A DNA stretch of 64,000 bases from Psychrobacter sp. ANT_WB68 (GCF_008369115.1 NZ_VOAZ01000002.1:124001-188000), one strand, 5' to 3'; counted from the first letter of the stretch, positions 25,313 to 35,350 are shown. Notes: generated by a model not told the origin, from the letters alone. Numbers and translations: made by a program.

Positions 25313-26314
25313 ATGAGAAATAGTGCCAGCATTCCCTCTACAATACAAGCAGGTGCAAAACAAGCCTTACAAAGGCACGCACAGCAAATACTGCCAGCAT
25401 TGACGGCTCTATTCTCAGACTTGAATTATAGTGAGATAGCGCATCAGCGTATCAGCCAGCAAAGTAATAGTGGCGAGGTATTTTACCAAGGTTTAACGTG
25501 CGCCCAGCATCCACAGTTTGCGACTGTGATGATTAAATGGCAGTTAAGTATTGATGCCAATCAAAACTCGGCTGATTTAATCCATGAAGCTGGCATTTTA
25601 AGATCGATAAATAGTTTATCGAACAATCAGAATGGTGTTGCCGCTATCGCACCACCAATACTCGCCTATGACAACCTAAGGGTGCAGATCTTAGCGCAGT
25701 CTTTGCCACTGACAATACTTGTTATGCCTTATTATCCAAATGGGAACTTGGCAACTCAGCTTAATTCTCGAAACCACCTATCATTAACCGCTCAAAAAAA
25801 GCATCGTTTCATCGTGCAAGCTACCCATCTCGTAGCCAACCTACATAACGCTGGCTGGCTACATAATGATATTAAGCCCAGTAACATTTTGCTAGATGGT
25901 TCCATGCAAAATCATGCGGATAATAGCCGTATTACGTCTGATGTATTGTTGACTGATTTTGCCCTAGCAGAAGGTCTTAATGCACCAATCTTGGCAAGCC
26001 CTGCGGGTACACCAGCGTATCTCGCACCTGAGCGCTGGCAAGGGTACGCTGCAACACTACAGTGCGATATCTACGCATTTGGGATAATGGTTTATGAGAT
26101 ATTAACGGGCATGCGACCATTTAATATTGCCAATCAACGTAGCGAGCCGTTAAAAGAATGGGCAATTCAGCATTGCCAACAGCCTGTTCCGACCTTGTCA
26201 TTAGAGTATAGTCGCTATCAAGACATAATTGATAAAGCATTGACAAAGCGCGTAGAGAAAAGGTATCAGAGTATGGATGAGATACTTTTGGATTTAGAAA
26301 GTATGGGAAAGTAA
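25313..26314 (+). CDS. Ser/Thr protein kinase-like protein
   Basis: A 333-residue soluble protein with a eukaryotic-like kinase fold. Recognisable sites are Lys75 (VMIKW, ATP-binding), Glu92 (IHEAGIL, helix C), the catalytic loop HNDIKPSN (Asp186, Asn191), Asp215 of the metal motif and APE (238-240). Departures: the loop reads HND instead of HRD, the metal motif DFA instead of DFG, and no canonical glycine-rich GxGxxG is visible. All residues needed for chemistry are present, so it may be active, but it is atypical. No transmembrane or sensor domain is seen. The substrate is unknown. Confidence 0.82.
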   Translation: MRNSASIPSTIQAGAKQALQRHAQQILPALTALFSDLNYSEIAHQRISQQSNSGEVFYQGLTCAQHPQFATVMIKWQLSIDANQNSADLIHEAGILRSINSLSNNQNGVAAIAPPILAYDNLRVQILAQSLPLTILVMPYYPNGNLATQLNSRNHLSLTAQKKHRFIVQATHLVANLHNAGWLHNDIKPSNILLDGSMQNHADNSRITSDVLLTDFALAEGLNAPILASPAGTPAYLAPERWQGYAATLQCDIYAFGIMVYEILTGMRPFNIANQRSEPLKEWAIQHCQQPVPTLSLEYSRYQDIIDKALTKRVEKRYQSMDEILLDLESMGK

Positions 26315-26376
26315 TTGAGCTAAAAAACTGACGTTAAAAACATAAATCAGCCGAACGTTAAATGCAAAAAAATAGA

Positions 26377-26407
26377 CGAAAAAAAACCTGCTAAAAAGCA
26401 GGTTTTA
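26377..26407 (-). terminator. Terminator of tRNA-Leu
   Basis: The stem AAAACCTGC / GCAGGTTTT with a short A-rich loop is followed on the minus strand by eight T residues. It lies about 30 bases past tRNA-Leu. A short T-run on the plus side means it may also end the kinase transcript. Confidence 0.8.
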
Positions 26408-26437
26408 ATATTTGGTCTAAGATGTACTATCCGAAAA

Positions 26438-26522
26438 TGGTGGGGCTGGAGAGACTCGAACTCTCACACCTTGCGGCGCCAGAACCTAAATCTGGTGCGT
26501 CTACCAATTCCGCCACAGCCCC
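26438..26522 (-). tRNA. tRNA-Leu (anticodon TAG)
   Basis: An 85-base minus-strand cloverleaf with the long variable arm of class II tRNAs. The acceptor stem GGGGCTG/CAGCCCC is perfect, with discriminator A and encoded CCA. The T-arm is AGTTCGAGTCT. The anticodon loop ATTTAGGT reads TAG. Confidence 0.97.
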
Positions 26523-26610
26523 ATTTTCGTTACTCTATCATCAAAAGCAGTTAAATTCAAATGCTATCAAGATAGTTAACTGATTCGGTAGTGCGTCTCA
26601 GTGGTTGGCT

Positions 26611-26638
26611 ATTATATAGAGTTTGAATGGTTTGGCAA
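26611..26638 (-). promoter_or_regulatory. Promoter of tRNA-Leu
   Basis: On the minus strand, -35 TTGCCA (26633-26638) and consensus -10 TATAAT (26611-26616) lie 16 bases apart. The spacing equals that of the tRNA-Val/Asp promoter. The predicted start is about 80 bases ahead of the mature tRNA. Confidence 0.8.
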
Positions 26639-26736
26639 GCCCTATTTGTGATTATTTTTAATTATTTGGCAATTAATTTTAATGATTTCTATAAATTATT
26701 GATATTACTAATATTTTAATTCGGCAGTTTGTGGTT

Positions 26737-28563
26737 TTAATTCCAATTATTTGGCGTTTCTGATGCGGTAATCCCTAATTGCTGCAATTTACGCGTCAAA
26801 GTATTGCGTCCCCAACCAAGTAAGTTAGCGGCTGCTATCTTTTTGCCACCACTATGGTTTAAAGCAGCCTTAAGCAACACACGTTCAAATTCTGGCGTTG
26901 CGGTTTGCAAAATATCTGTTTCACCAGTTTGCAGAGACTGCTCAGCCCATATGGCAAGTGCCTGCTGCCAACTCTGGTTTTCATTAGTTTGGCTGACTTG
27001 ATTGTTTTGAACGTTTTGCTTGTTTTGATTGGGACTATACACGCCATCACTGTGCTGCTGATTTTGAGTGGTTTCTATTACGGAAAGATTTTGCTGTGGA
27101 TGCGGTTCTTGAAGCGAGAGCGTATTTTCAAGCATCTCTGGTGGTAAGTCCTCGACCATGACAGTGTCGCCCGTTGCCATCACGGTCAACCAAAGGCAGA
27201 CATTTTCAAGTTGACGGACATTGCCACGCCACTCAAAAGATTGCATCACCTGTAGCGCCGTGGAGTGCAATTGCTTCTCTGTGCTATTCATCTGTTTAGC
27301 GGCGCGCTGCATAAAGTAGGTAGCTAATGCTGGAATGTCTTCAGGTCGCGTTCGTAATGGCGGTAAGGGTAGGCGAATCACATTGAGGCGATAAAATAAA
27401 TCCTCACGGAATTTGCCTTGTTTGACGAGCGCTTCCAAATTTTGATGGGTGGCGGCAATGATGCGCACATCTACTTTGACCGGTTGTTGTCCGCCCACAC
27501 GAAAAAACTCACCATTGGCCAGTACGCGCAGCAAACGCGTTTGGGTGCTATAGGGCATGTCACCGATTTCATCTAAGAATAGCGTCCCGCCGTCAGCTTG
27601 CTCAAAACGACCTTGCCTAGTCGTCGTTGCGCCAGTAAACGCGCCTTTTTCATGACCGAATAACTCAGATTCAATCAAATCATGTGGAATTGCTGCCATA
27701 TTAAGAGCAATAAAAGGTTGCTGCGCTCGCGGAGAGTGCTCGTGGAGTGCGCCTGCAACCAACTCTTTACCCGTACCTGATTCACCAGTAATCAGAACGG
27801 TAATAGGTGAGTGTGCTAAACGTCCAATAGCGCGAAACACTGTCTGCATGGCTTGTGATTGACCAACAATACCGCTGGGATTGTTATTAGCATTGCTTTT
27901 AAATTCAGCGTTATTTTTGGTAGTTTTATTAGGCTTACTGATAGTATCAATCTTGCTAACAGGTTTAATCGGTTGCTTTATCTTATTGCTGTTTTTTGAA
28001 TAAGCATTGGTTTTTGAGATGGTCTCAGATGGAGTGTCAGTTATTATATCGGTAGCAGGCTCATTTGACTGATTTACTAGCTCCTTATTCGGCTGATAAT
28101 TAATGGCTTTATAAATCGTGGCGACCGCGTCATCTAAATCAAAGGGCTTGGGCAGATATTCAAATGCCCCAGTTTGATAGCTACTGATCGCAGAAGTAAG
28201 ATCAGAGTGAGCTGTCATAATGACAATTGGCAGCTTAGGAAAATGCTTATGTACCCAATCACTAAACGATAAACCATCCATCATCGGCATACGAATATCG
28301 GTCAATATCACATCTGGTAGTTGGTCGGCTGCTTCGTGCTGTTGCAAAACATCGTTAAGGCGTGTCCACGCTGCTTGCGCATGGGTAAAGCTAATAACGT
28401 TGAGACCGGCATCCTCAAAAGTATCTGCCAATACCAAACGCAGCGCCGCATCATCATCTATAAGCCATAACGTTGCTGGATTATCATTAGGCGCGTTATT
28501 CACGGTGACCCTTGAAATTTGCTCATTGCTCGTAAGGTGTTGAGTATCATTATACTGAGTCAT
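26737..28563 (-). CDS. ntrC: Nitrogen regulation response regulator NtrC
   Basis: Sigma-54-dependent activator of nitrogen-assimilation genes. The receiver domain (about 30-150) has the acidic pocket LIDDD, the phosphorylation Asp in ILTDIRMPMMDG, Thr/Ser in VMTAHSD and Lys in YLPKPFD. The AAA+ domain has Walker A GESGTGKE, the sigma-54 contact loop GAFTGA and Walker B GGTLFLDEIGDM. A Fis-type helix-turn-helix (KKIAAANLLGWGRNTLTRKL) ends the protein. At 608 residues it is long because of a Lys/Thr/Asn-rich linker after the receiver (about 165-225) and a Gln/Asn-rich stretch before the DNA-binding domain. It lies 42 bases behind ntrB. Confidence 0.94.
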   Translation of the reverse strand: MTQYNDTQHLTSNEQISRVTVNNAPNDNPATLWLIDDDAALRLVLADTFEDAGLNVISFTHAQAAWTRLNDVLQQHEAADQLPDVILTDIRMPMMDGLSFSDWVHKHFPKLPIVIMTAHSDLTSAISSYQTGAFEYLPKPFDLDDAVATIYKAINYQPNKELVNQSNEPATDIITDTPSETISKTNAYSKNSNKIKQPIKPVSKIDTISKPNKTTKNNAEFKSNANNNPSGIVGQSQAMQTVFRAIGRLAHSPITVLITGESGTGKELVAGALHEHSPRAQQPFIALNMAAIPHDLIESELFGHEKGAFTGATTTRQGRFEQADGGTLFLDEIGDMPYSTQTRLLRVLANGEFFRVGGQQPVKVDVRIIAATHQNLEALVKQGKFREDLFYRLNVIRLPLPPLRTRPEDIPALATYFMQRAAKQMNSTEKQLHSTALQVMQSFEWRGNVRQLENVCLWLTVMATGDTVMVEDLPPEMLENTLSLQEPHPQQNLSVIETTQNQQHSDGVYSPNQNKQNVQNNQVSQTNENQSWQQALAIWAEQSLQTGETDILQTATPEFERVLLKAALNHSGGKKIAAANLLGWGRNTLTRKLQQLGITASETPNNWN

Positions 28564-28605
28564 GTGTTTCGCCTAATAAGCAGTGAGAGGAGGGAAGTGG
28601 CAGCA

Positions 28606-30033
28606 TTAACTGGCAGCGATTGGCTGCTGAAAAGGTAGGTAAAGGGTAAAGCGGGTCTGACTGTTGTTGTAATTATAACTGGGATTATCGCTTTGTGATG
28701 AATTTGAGCTGACGTCAATCATACCATGATGGCGGCTGATGATATCTTGTACGATAGATAAACCAAGACCCGTACCTGCTGCTCGGCTGGTCACCATCGG
28801 GAAAAATATTTGACCAATCAGCGCGGCATCTATCCCTGACCCATTATCAGTAATGGTGATTTGCAAGACTTGTTTGTGCTGCTGGCTACCGATGGTATGT
28901 TGAAAGGCAACACGCGTTTGAATATGCAGCTTGGGTTGATAGCCATCATCAATGTCAAGATTATTCAGCGGAGTATCTGATGTTAATTGACTGGGTACGG
29001 CTGGCATGTTTTGCTGCAGTGTTTGCTCAAACTCAGTCATCGATTCACAAGCATTATTAATGAGGTTTAAAAAAACTTGGATTAATTGATCTTTATCAGC
29101 GCATAACTCAGGCAATGACAAATCATAATCACGCTGTAGCACTACTTCTGGATATTGATTAACTATTAAGGCTAGAACATGCTCTAGCGGCTCATGAATA
29201 TTTAGCATTTGCCAGTTTGGTAACTGACTTGAGCCAAGCAGTTGTCCAATCAACTGGGTCAAACGATCGGTCTCTGAAATAATGATATCGGTATAATTTC
29301 GGAGCTTTGCCGCGTTTTTTTGCAGGTTGTTATTATGGTTTAAATCAGCACTTTCATTGCTAATAGTGTTGATAGCCTCTCCGTCAAAAAAAGAGGTGTT
29401 ACTAAGTTTAATAAATTGCCGCTGTAATAATTGCGCGGCACCGCGAATACCAGCCAATGGATTTTTTATCTCATGGGCGACCGAACGCAGCATATGACGG
29501 GCAACGCTGTATTGTTGCTGCTGTCGTTGCTCCTCCGAGATACGACTTTGGCGATCTTTACCCCACATCTCAATAATGAAATAAGGCTGCTGCTCGTAGA
29601 CGACAGGCGTTACGCTATAATCTACTAATAGCGTTAGTCCGCCATTTAGCTGGGTGTGTATGAGGTGGTCATGATCGATAAAGGGTTGTTGATATTGCTT
29701 TGCCTGCGTAAAGCGCTCCGTTAGCGGGCAGGTTTGCTTATCGGTATTTTCATCAAAACCGTTATCGACAGCATTACTATCTAAATCGCCATTATCGGCA
29801 TTGTTATCATTAGGGTTGGCGCTATCTGTTGATTTCAATTCTTCAGGTGCCAGCAGTGTCAATATGGATTGATTAAGTAAGCGTCCACTGCTGATAGCTA
29901 ATATTTGTTCCGCTTGGGCATTTAGCCAAGTGATAGACAGCTCGTCATTGATCCATAAGATAGCCGTGAATAAATGCTGTGATATAAATACCAAATCTGG
30001 CGTCGGTTTTGCTGTAATCAAATCAGCTGTCAT
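28606..30033 (-). CDS. ntrB: Nitrogen regulation sensor kinase NtrB
   Basis: Cytosolic histidine kinase that phosphorylates or dephosphorylates NtrC according to nitrogen state signalled by PII. An N-terminal PAS domain starts LFTAILWINDELSITWLNAQAEQIL. The phospho-acceptor His187 is in SVAHEIKNPLAGIRGAAQLL. The ATPase domain has the N-box NLINNACESM, G1 ITDNGSGI and G2 GTGLGLSIV. The PAS domain contains an Asn/Asp-rich insertion (about 70-100). 475 residues exceeds the usual 350 because of such insertions. It forms a two-gene unit with ntrC and is divergent from rimO; glnA is not adjacent. Confidence 0.92.
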   Translation of the reverse strand: MTADLITAKPTPDLVFISQHLFTAILWINDELSITWLNAQAEQILAISSGRLLNQSILTLLAPEELKSTDSANPNDNNADNGDLDSNAVDNGFDENTDKQTCPLTERFTQAKQYQQPFIDHDHLIHTQLNGGLTLLVDYSVTPVVYEQQPYFIIEMWGKDRQSRISEEQRQQQQYSVARHMLRSVAHEIKNPLAGIRGAAQLLQRQFIKLSNTSFFDGEAINTISNESADLNHNNNLQKNAAKLRNYTDIIISETDRLTQLIGQLLGSSQLPNWQMLNIHEPLEHVLALIVNQYPEVVLQRDYDLSLPELCADKDQLIQVFLNLINNACESMTEFEQTLQQNMPAVPSQLTSDTPLNNLDIDDGYQPKLHIQTRVAFQHTIGSQQHKQVLQITITDNGSGIDAALIGQIFFPMVTSRAAGTGLGLSIVQDIISRHHGMIDVSSNSSQSDNPSYNYNNSQTRFTLYLPFQQPIAAS

Positions 30034-30167
30034 GAGTGCTGCCTAGAGTAAAGAGGTGCGCAAGATAATATTTAACCATAAATCAACACTATAGAGCGGC
30101 AAAACTGGCGGTTTTTGCAAAAAAAACGTACAATGCGCACAGCCATTTTTCTCTAGCAAGGTCAGCC

Positions 30168-31742
30168 ATGCCCAAAATTTCTACCGAGTCGGTTAATACG
30201 ACTGTTACCACCTCACAGACAGCTTCTACTGCCCCAAAAGACACTGCCACCATCTTTAATCCTGCTAAGTCGACAGCAACACCCGCGCAAAGCTCGACCG
30301 ACAGTGTTCAGCCTTACCACCATAAAGCTAACCACAATCAAAATCGCAGCATTGAGCAAAGTAGCCATTTAAATTCAGCTTCTTCATCTGCGCCAGTGAA
30401 CGCAGCACCGAAGATTGGTTTTGTGTCGCTCGGTTGCCCAAAGGCACTAGTGGATAGTGAACGCATCATCACAGAGCTTAGCCGTGATGGCTATCAAGTT
30501 GCGAGCGACTACGAAGGCGCTGACTTAGTGGTGGTCAATACTTGCGGCTTTATCGAGTCAGCGGTACAAGAGTCGCTTGACGCCATCGGTGAGGCTATCA
30601 GCAAAAACGGTAAAGTTATCGTTACAGGTTGCTTAGGTAAAGAAGCGGAAAAAATTCGTGCCATGCACCCAGCCGTGCTAGCCGTGACGGGTGCGCATGC
30701 TTATGATGAAGTGATTACGGCAGTAGCGCAGCATGTGCCTAGACCAAACCGCAGTCAGGATGCTAATTATGATCCAAAAATAGATTTGATTAATGAGGCG
30801 GGTATCAAATTGACCCCAAGCCATTATGCTTACCTCAAAATATCGGAAGGTTGTAACCATCGCTGTACTTTCTGCATTATTCCAAGCCTACGCGGTGATT
30901 TGGTCTCACGTCCGATTGATAGTGTGATGAATGAAGCGATGGCGCTTAAAAATGCTGGCGTGAAAGAGTTGCTTATTATCTCGCAGGATACCTCTGCTTA
31001 TGGGTTAGATTTGAAGTATAAGACCAGCTTTTGGAATGGTATGCCGCTAAAGTCGAAATTTTATGACTTATGCCAAGCGTTAAATGATTTGGGTATTTGG
31101 GTGCGTTTGCACTATGTTTATCCGTATCCTCACGTGGACAAAGTCGTTGAATTGATGGGTGAGAAGAAGCTATTGCCTTATCTCGATATTCCCTTCCAAC
31201 ATGCTAGCCCGCGTATCCTAAAAGCCATGAAACGTCCAGCACATAGCGAAAACACCTTGGCACGTATCAAAGCGTGGCGTGAGATTTGCCCTGATATCGT
31301 CATTCGCTCAACCTTCGTTGTTGGCTTCCCCGGTGAGACAGAAGAAGATTTCCAATGCCTACTTGATTGGTTGGTCGAAGCTCGCCTTGATCGCGTTGGT
31401 GCATTTACTTATTCAGAAGTCGAAGGTGCGGTCGCCAATGACTTGCCAAATCATGTACCTGAAGATATTAAGCAAGAACGCTATGAGCGTTTGATGACGC
31501 TACAACAGGACATCTCAGCACAAAAACTACAAGAAAAAGTTGGTAAAACCTTGATAGTTTTGGTCGATGAGATTGATAGTGAAGAAGGGATTGCGATTTG
31601 TCGTAGCTATGCGGATGCACCAGAAATTGATGGTCATGTGTATGTTGATGAGATTACCCCTCAAGTCAAAGTTGGACAGTTCTTGACAGTCACTATCGAT
31701 GACGCCAGTGAGTATGATTTGTTTGCCAGTTATAAAGGCTAA
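30168..31742 (+). CDS. rimO: Ribosomal protein uS12 methylthiotransferase
   Basis: Radical-SAM enzyme that adds a methylthio group to an aspartate of ribosomal protein S12. The family core begins at [20 protein letters not shown]. The N-terminal [4Fe-4S] ligands are Cys90, Cys127 and Cys156. The radical-SAM cluster motif GCNHRCTFC gives Cys230, Cys234 and Cys237. A TRAM domain ends the protein. It has about 80 extra N-terminal residues, almost all Ser/Thr/Ala/Gln/Asn, not present in the roughly 440-residue E. coli enzyme. AAGG lies ahead of the ATG, which supports translation of the extension. It is divergent from ntrB. Confidence 0.96.
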   Translation: MPKISTESVNTTVTTSQTASTAPKDTATIFNPAKSTATPAQSSTDSVQPYHHKANHNQNRSIEQSSHLNSASSSAPVNAAPKIGFVSLGCPKALVDSERIITELSRDGYQVASDYEGADLVVVNTCGFIESAVQESLDAIGEAISKNGKVIVTGCLGKEAEKIRAMHPAVLAVTGAHAYDEVITAVAQHVPRPNRSQDANYDPKIDLINEAGIKLTPSHYAYLKISEGCNHRCTFCIIPSLRGDLVSRPIDSVMNEAMALKNAGVKELLIISQDTSAYGLDLKYKTSFWNGMPLKSKFYDLCQALNDLGIWVRLHYVYPYPHVDKVVELMGEKKLLPYLDIPFQHASPRILKAMKRPAHSENTLARIKAWREICPDIVIRSTFVVGFPGETEEDFQCLLDWLVEARLDRVGAFTYSEVEGAVANDLPNHVPEDIKQERYERLMTLQQDISAQKLQEKVGKTLIVLVDEIDSEEGIAICRSYADAPEIDGHVYVDEITPQVKVGQFLTVTIDDASEYDLFASYKG

Positions 31743-31765
31743 GCAGTCACTACAATAGGCGCGTG

Positions 31766-31793
31766 AAAATTGCCCAATCGTGGGCAGTTTTTG
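31766..31793 (+). terminator. rimO terminator
   Basis: An 11-base stem with one G-T pair (31766-31776 with 31781-31791), loop ATCG and a T-run, 24 bases past rimO. Confidence 0.82.
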
Positions 31794-31936
31794 CTACAAT
31801 TAGCGCAATTTAGCCTTTTTACACGTTTGTCATCAGTGGTAGTGCTTTTATGGCATTTCGAGTCAGTTCAAAGGCGAACTCTATTTGTGTTTTACCGCTC
31901 ATTTTACTTATAATTTAATGCTAACAAGGTGCCCTC

Positions 31937-32662
31937 ATGTCTGACAAAAACCCGCGTTACTCTCGTATCTTGCTGAAACTCTCTGGCGAAGCCTTAGCTG
32001 GTGGCAAGGAGATGGGAATTGATACCGAAGTGCTCGATAAGATGAGCTTGTCTATCGCCCACTTGCGTGGACTTGGGGTGCAAGTCGGTATCGTCGTTGG
32101 CGGTGGTAACTTATATCGCGGTGCGCAGCTACAAAAAGAAGGCTTGGTCGGTCGGGTTACTGGTGACCAGATGGGTATGCTAGCCACTGTGATGAATGGT
32201 CTGGCCATGCGTGATGCCCTTGAGCGCCGCAACATCAAAACCCGTTTGATGTCAGCCTTGCCAATCGGTGAAGTCACTGAAAGCTATAGCAGTCGTAATG
32301 CCATCCGTTATTTAAAAAACGGCGAAGTTTGTATCTTTGTTGCGGGTACTGGTAACCCTTTCTTTACCACCGATACTGCCGCTTGCTTACGTGGTATCGA
32401 AATCGAAGCGGGTTTGATTTTAAAAGCGACCAAAGTAGATGGCGTTTACGATAAAGACCCCAGCTTACATGCCGATGCCAAAAAATATGATGGTTTAACC
32501 TTTGATGAGGTGCTTGAGCAGAAACTTGGCGTTATGGATTTAACAGCGATTGCCTTATGCCGTGAGCACAATGTACCGCTACAAGTATTTGATATGACCA
32601 AGCCCAACGCATTGTTAAACGTCATTATGGGCGAAAACGAAGGTACCCGCGTTTATCATTAA
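31937..32662 (+). CDS. pyrH: Uridylate kinase (UMP kinase)
   Basis: Phosphorylates UMP to UDP for pyrimidine nucleotide and envelope sugar synthesis; active as a hexamer in the cytoplasm. 241 residues, normal length. Amino-acid-kinase family marks: [11 protein letters not shown] at the start, [40 protein letters not shown] and [16 protein letters not shown] precedes the ATG. Genes rpsB and tsf, which commonly come before pyrH, are not here; rimO takes that place behind a terminator. frr follows after 115 bases, as in most Proteobacteria. Confidence 0.98.
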   Translation: MSDKNPRYSRILLKLSGEALAGGKEMGIDTEVLDKMSLSIAHLRGLGVQVGIVVGGGNLYRGAQLQKEGLVGRVTGDQMGMLATVMNGLAMRDALERRNIKTRLMSALPIGEVTESYSSRNAIRYLKNGEVCIFVAGTGNPFFTTDTAACLRGIEIEAGLILKATKVDGVYDKDPSLHADAKKYDGLTFDEVLEQKLGVMDLTAIALCREHNVPLQVFDMTKPNALLNVIMGENEGTRVYH

Positions 32663-32777
32663 GCCCCCGCTTCATCATGAGTATGAAATCACTGATGTGG
32701 TCAGCATTAATATTTGAATAAGCTTTATACCTAACAATAATGAATGATTTATCGGTATCGATAAATAAGGATACATA

Positions 32778-33332
32778 ATGATTAATGAGATTAAGAAAGA
32801 CGGCGAAGCACGCATGCAAAAAACCTTGGAAGCGCTTGAGAGTACCTTTAGTAAGGTACGTACCGGACGGGCTCATCCAGGAATGTTATCAGGTGTGATG
32901 GTCAGCTATTACGGTGCAGATACGCCATTGAATCAAGTGGCGAGCGTCAACGTCGAAGATTCACGCACGCTATTGGTGCAGCCTTTTGAGCGTACTATGG
33001 TTCAAGCAATTGACAAAGCCATCCGCGAAGCAGACTTAGGCTTAAACCCGATGACAGCTGATGTGATTCGTGTGCCGATGCCAGCGTTAACAGAAGACAC
33101 ACGCCGTGACATGCAAAAGCTTGCCCGTAGCGAAGCTGAAAACAGCCGCGTTTCTATTCGTAATATCCGCCGCGATATGATGAATGATATTAAAGAATTG
33201 GCGAAAGAGAAAGAGATTTCAGAAGATGATGAGCGCCGCGCCAGTGATGACATTCAAAAAATCACTGATAAATATATTGAAACGATTGATAGCCGCTTAA
33301 GCAAAAAAGAAAGCGATTTGATGGAAGTGTAA
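32778..33332 (+). CDS. frr: Ribosome recycling factor
   Basis: Splits post-termination ribosomes together with EF-G. 184 residues, full length. Family marks: the start [52 protein letters not shown], and the helical end [25 protein letters not shown] lies 7 bases before the ATG. It follows pyrH in the standard order and precedes uppS after a 241-base gap with a hairpin. Confidence 0.98.
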   Translation: MINEIKKDGEARMQKTLEALESTFSKVRTGRAHPGMLSGVMVSYYGADTPLNQVASVNVEDSRTLLVQPFERTMVQAIDKAIREADLGLNPMTADVIRVPMPALTEDTRRDMQKLARSEAENSRVSIRNIRRDMMNDIKELAKEKEISEDDERRASDDIQKITDKYIETIDSRLSKKESDLMEV

Positions 33333-33391
33333 AAGCGACCTTTCTCTTCTTCTATTGAAAGACGACATTTTATTCATATTCCTTTTCTAAA

Positions 33392-33430
33392 AATCAACAG
33401 TCAATATTGCATGGTTATTGGCTGTTGATT
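33392..33430 (+). repeat. Fifteen-base hairpin between frr and uppS
   Basis: AATCAACAGTCAATA pairs with TATTGGCTGTTGATT (one G-T pair) across a nine-base loop. No T-run follows (GTCGTATATA), so it is not a standard intrinsic terminator. It may protect the frr transcript end or attenuate read-through into uppS. Confidence 0.6.
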
Positions 33431-33573
33431 GTCGTATATAGAGCCAAGTCATTATTAAAGCATTTATTTTATAGCGGCTTTCTAATAAGCCCATGGCAAA
33501 TAAGCACTATATTTTTTAAGAGGCTATAGCGCGCCTTATAATTACTTTATCCAAACAACCAACAAGTCAGCCT

Positions 33574-34332
33574 ATGTCTAATCCCACTGCTTTAGCTTCA
33601 GATCTACTTCCTCGTCATATTGCTATCATTATGGATGGCAATAACCGTTACGGTAAAATCAATCATTTAGGCGAAGGTCAAGGGCATATCGCTGGCAAAG
33701 ACGCGCTAGACCCTGTTGTCGAATACTGCGTCAGTACTGGCATTGAAGTCTTGACGGTATTTGCCTTTTCCAGTGAGAATTGGCAACGTCCACCGAGTGA
33801 GGTAGCACTGCTGATGCAACTATTGCGCTTAACCATCAATGAACAAATGCCACGTATGCAGCAGTATCGCATTCGCCTACGTTTTATTGGTGACCGCGGC
33901 CAGCTTAGTGAAGATTTGCAAGCATTAATGGCAGATGCTGAGGCAAAAACAGCTGACTTTACAGCGATGACCTTGGTAATCGCTATTAGCTATGGTGGTC
34001 AGTGGGATATTGCGCATGCTGCCAAACAGTTGGCACAGCAAGTAGAGGCAGGGCAGTTACGAGCTGAGGATATCGATAAGGAAATGCTCGGTGAATATGT
34101 TCAATTAGCAGATACACCAGCAGTAGATATGTTGGTACGGACTGGTGGCGAATACCGTCTGTCTAATTTTTTATTGTGGCAATCTGCCTATGCCGAATTG
34201 TTCTTTACCCAAACCCTATGGCCAGACTTTAAAGTCAGTGAGCTGGCAACGATGATAGCAGAGTTCGCCCAACGTCAACGCCGCTTTGGTAAAACGAGCG
34301 AACAAGTAGTGACAGAGCAACAGACGCGTTAA
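33574..34332 (+). CDS. uppS: Undecaprenyl diphosphate synthase (cis-prenyltransferase)
   Basis: Adds isopentenyl units to farnesyl diphosphate to make C55 undecaprenyl diphosphate, the lipid carrier for peptidoglycan and O-antigen. 252 residues. Diphosphate-binding motif HIAIIMDGNNRYG carries the catalytic Asp and family-typical Asn. AFSSENWQRP and the C-terminal DMLVRTGGEYRLSNFLLWQSAYAE...LWPDF are diagnostic. The family's usual GNGRWA reads GNNRYG here, a small variation. It links dxr and cdsA functionally in this envelope cluster. Confidence 0.96.
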   Translation: MSNPTALASDLLPRHIAIIMDGNNRYGKINHLGEGQGHIAGKDALDPVVEYCVSTGIEVLTVFAFSSENWQRPPSEVALLMQLLRLTINEQMPRMQQYRIRLRFIGDRGQLSEDLQALMADAEAKTADFTAMTLVIAISYGGQWDIAHAAKQLAQQVEAGQLRAEDIDKEMLGEYVQLADTPAVDMLVRTGGEYRLSNFLLWQSAYAELFFTQTLWPDFKVSELATMIAEFAQRQRRFGKTSEQVVTEQQTR

Positions 34333-34540
34333 TAAAACTTAAGCTGAGCACTGCAGCCTCTAATCGATTTAAAATAGTTTGTTAAAACGTGCTAGAGATT
34401 CGAATTACACTTGTTTGGTAAATGATAAGCTGTTTTAATGAGCGTTAATCATAATTAATGGGCTATTTGATTCACTGTTCTAGTTCATCGTTATGATGCA
34501 TTTTGACCAAATATTCTTCGTTATATAAGGCTCGATAAGT

Positions 34541-35350
34541 ATGTGGCAACGAATTAAGACGGCAATTGTTCTCGTTATTATCGTTGGTATTGCAATGTTT
34601 GCGAGCCAAACCCCTATTTTATTTGCACCGTTGCTAGCGATTGGCGTCATTATCGCCGCCCATGAATGGACGAAACTGATGCCAAAATGGCGCCAACCTG
34701 CGCTATTTGTGCTCTTGGTTTTGGTATTGACCCTAGTATCGCTGATGTTTAAAGTGACCTGGCTGTTTTGGTGGGTGGCTTCAGTTGTCATCTGGTTAAT
34801 GGCGCTGTCTTGGGTACGGGTTTTTCCAACTCATACCAATTGGTATGGTAAGAAATTAGCATTGATGGGTGCGGTGATATTAACCGCTGCCATTACTGCC
34901 ATGTTTTACTTATGGCAGCTTTCAGCATGGTGGCTGCTCTATGTGTTCTTACTGGTATGGTGTGCCGATAGTGGCGCTTACTTTGTTGGGCGTAAGCTCG
35001 GTCGCCGCAAGATGGCACCAAATGTCTCACCCAATAAGAGCATGGAAGGACTGGCAGGCGGATTAGTCACAGGTTTAATTGTGGTTATCGTCATTAGTGT
35101 CTTTAAACTACAACTGACTGGCGTGCCATTAATCGCTTTTGTGGCATTGTCGGCGTTGACTATTTTAGCCTCTGTACTGGGTGATTTGTTTGAGTCTATG
35201 CTAAAACGCCGCGCTAACGTCAAAGACTCTGGAACGATTTTACCTGGTCACGGCGGTGTATTAGACCGTATTGATTCGCTATTATCTGCCACACCGATAT
35301 TTGCACTGGGTTTTTGGGCAATACAGAAGCTTGGCTTAATCCTAGTATAA
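34541..35350 (+). CDS. cdsA: Phosphatidate cytidylyltransferase
   Basis: Makes CDP-diacylglycerol from phosphatidate and CTP, the precursor of all membrane phospholipids. 269 residues with about eight membrane segments. The signature SPNKSMEGLAGG and the C-terminal FESMLKRRANVKDSGTILPG followed by HGGVLDRIDSLL match the CDP-alcohol cytidylyltransferase motif. AAGG lies ahead of the ATG at 34541. The order uppS-cdsA-dxr-rseP-bamA is the conserved proteobacterial one. A possible promoter (TTGTTT 34411, TTTAAT 34434, 17-base spacing) lies in the 208-base gap before it. Confidence 0.95.
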   Translation: MWQRIKTAIVLVIIVGIAMFASQTPILFAPLLAIGVIIAAHEWTKLMPKWRQPALFVLLVLVLTLVSLMFKVTWLFWWVASVVIWLMALSWVRVFPTHTNWYGKKLALMGAVILTAAITAMFYLWQLSAWWLLYVFLLVWCADSGAYFVGRKLGRRKMAPNVSPNKSMEGLAGGLVTGLIVVIVISVFKLQLTGVPLIAFVALSALTILASVLGDLFESMLKRRANVKDSGTILPGHGGVLDRIDSLLSATPIFALGFWAIQKLGLILV

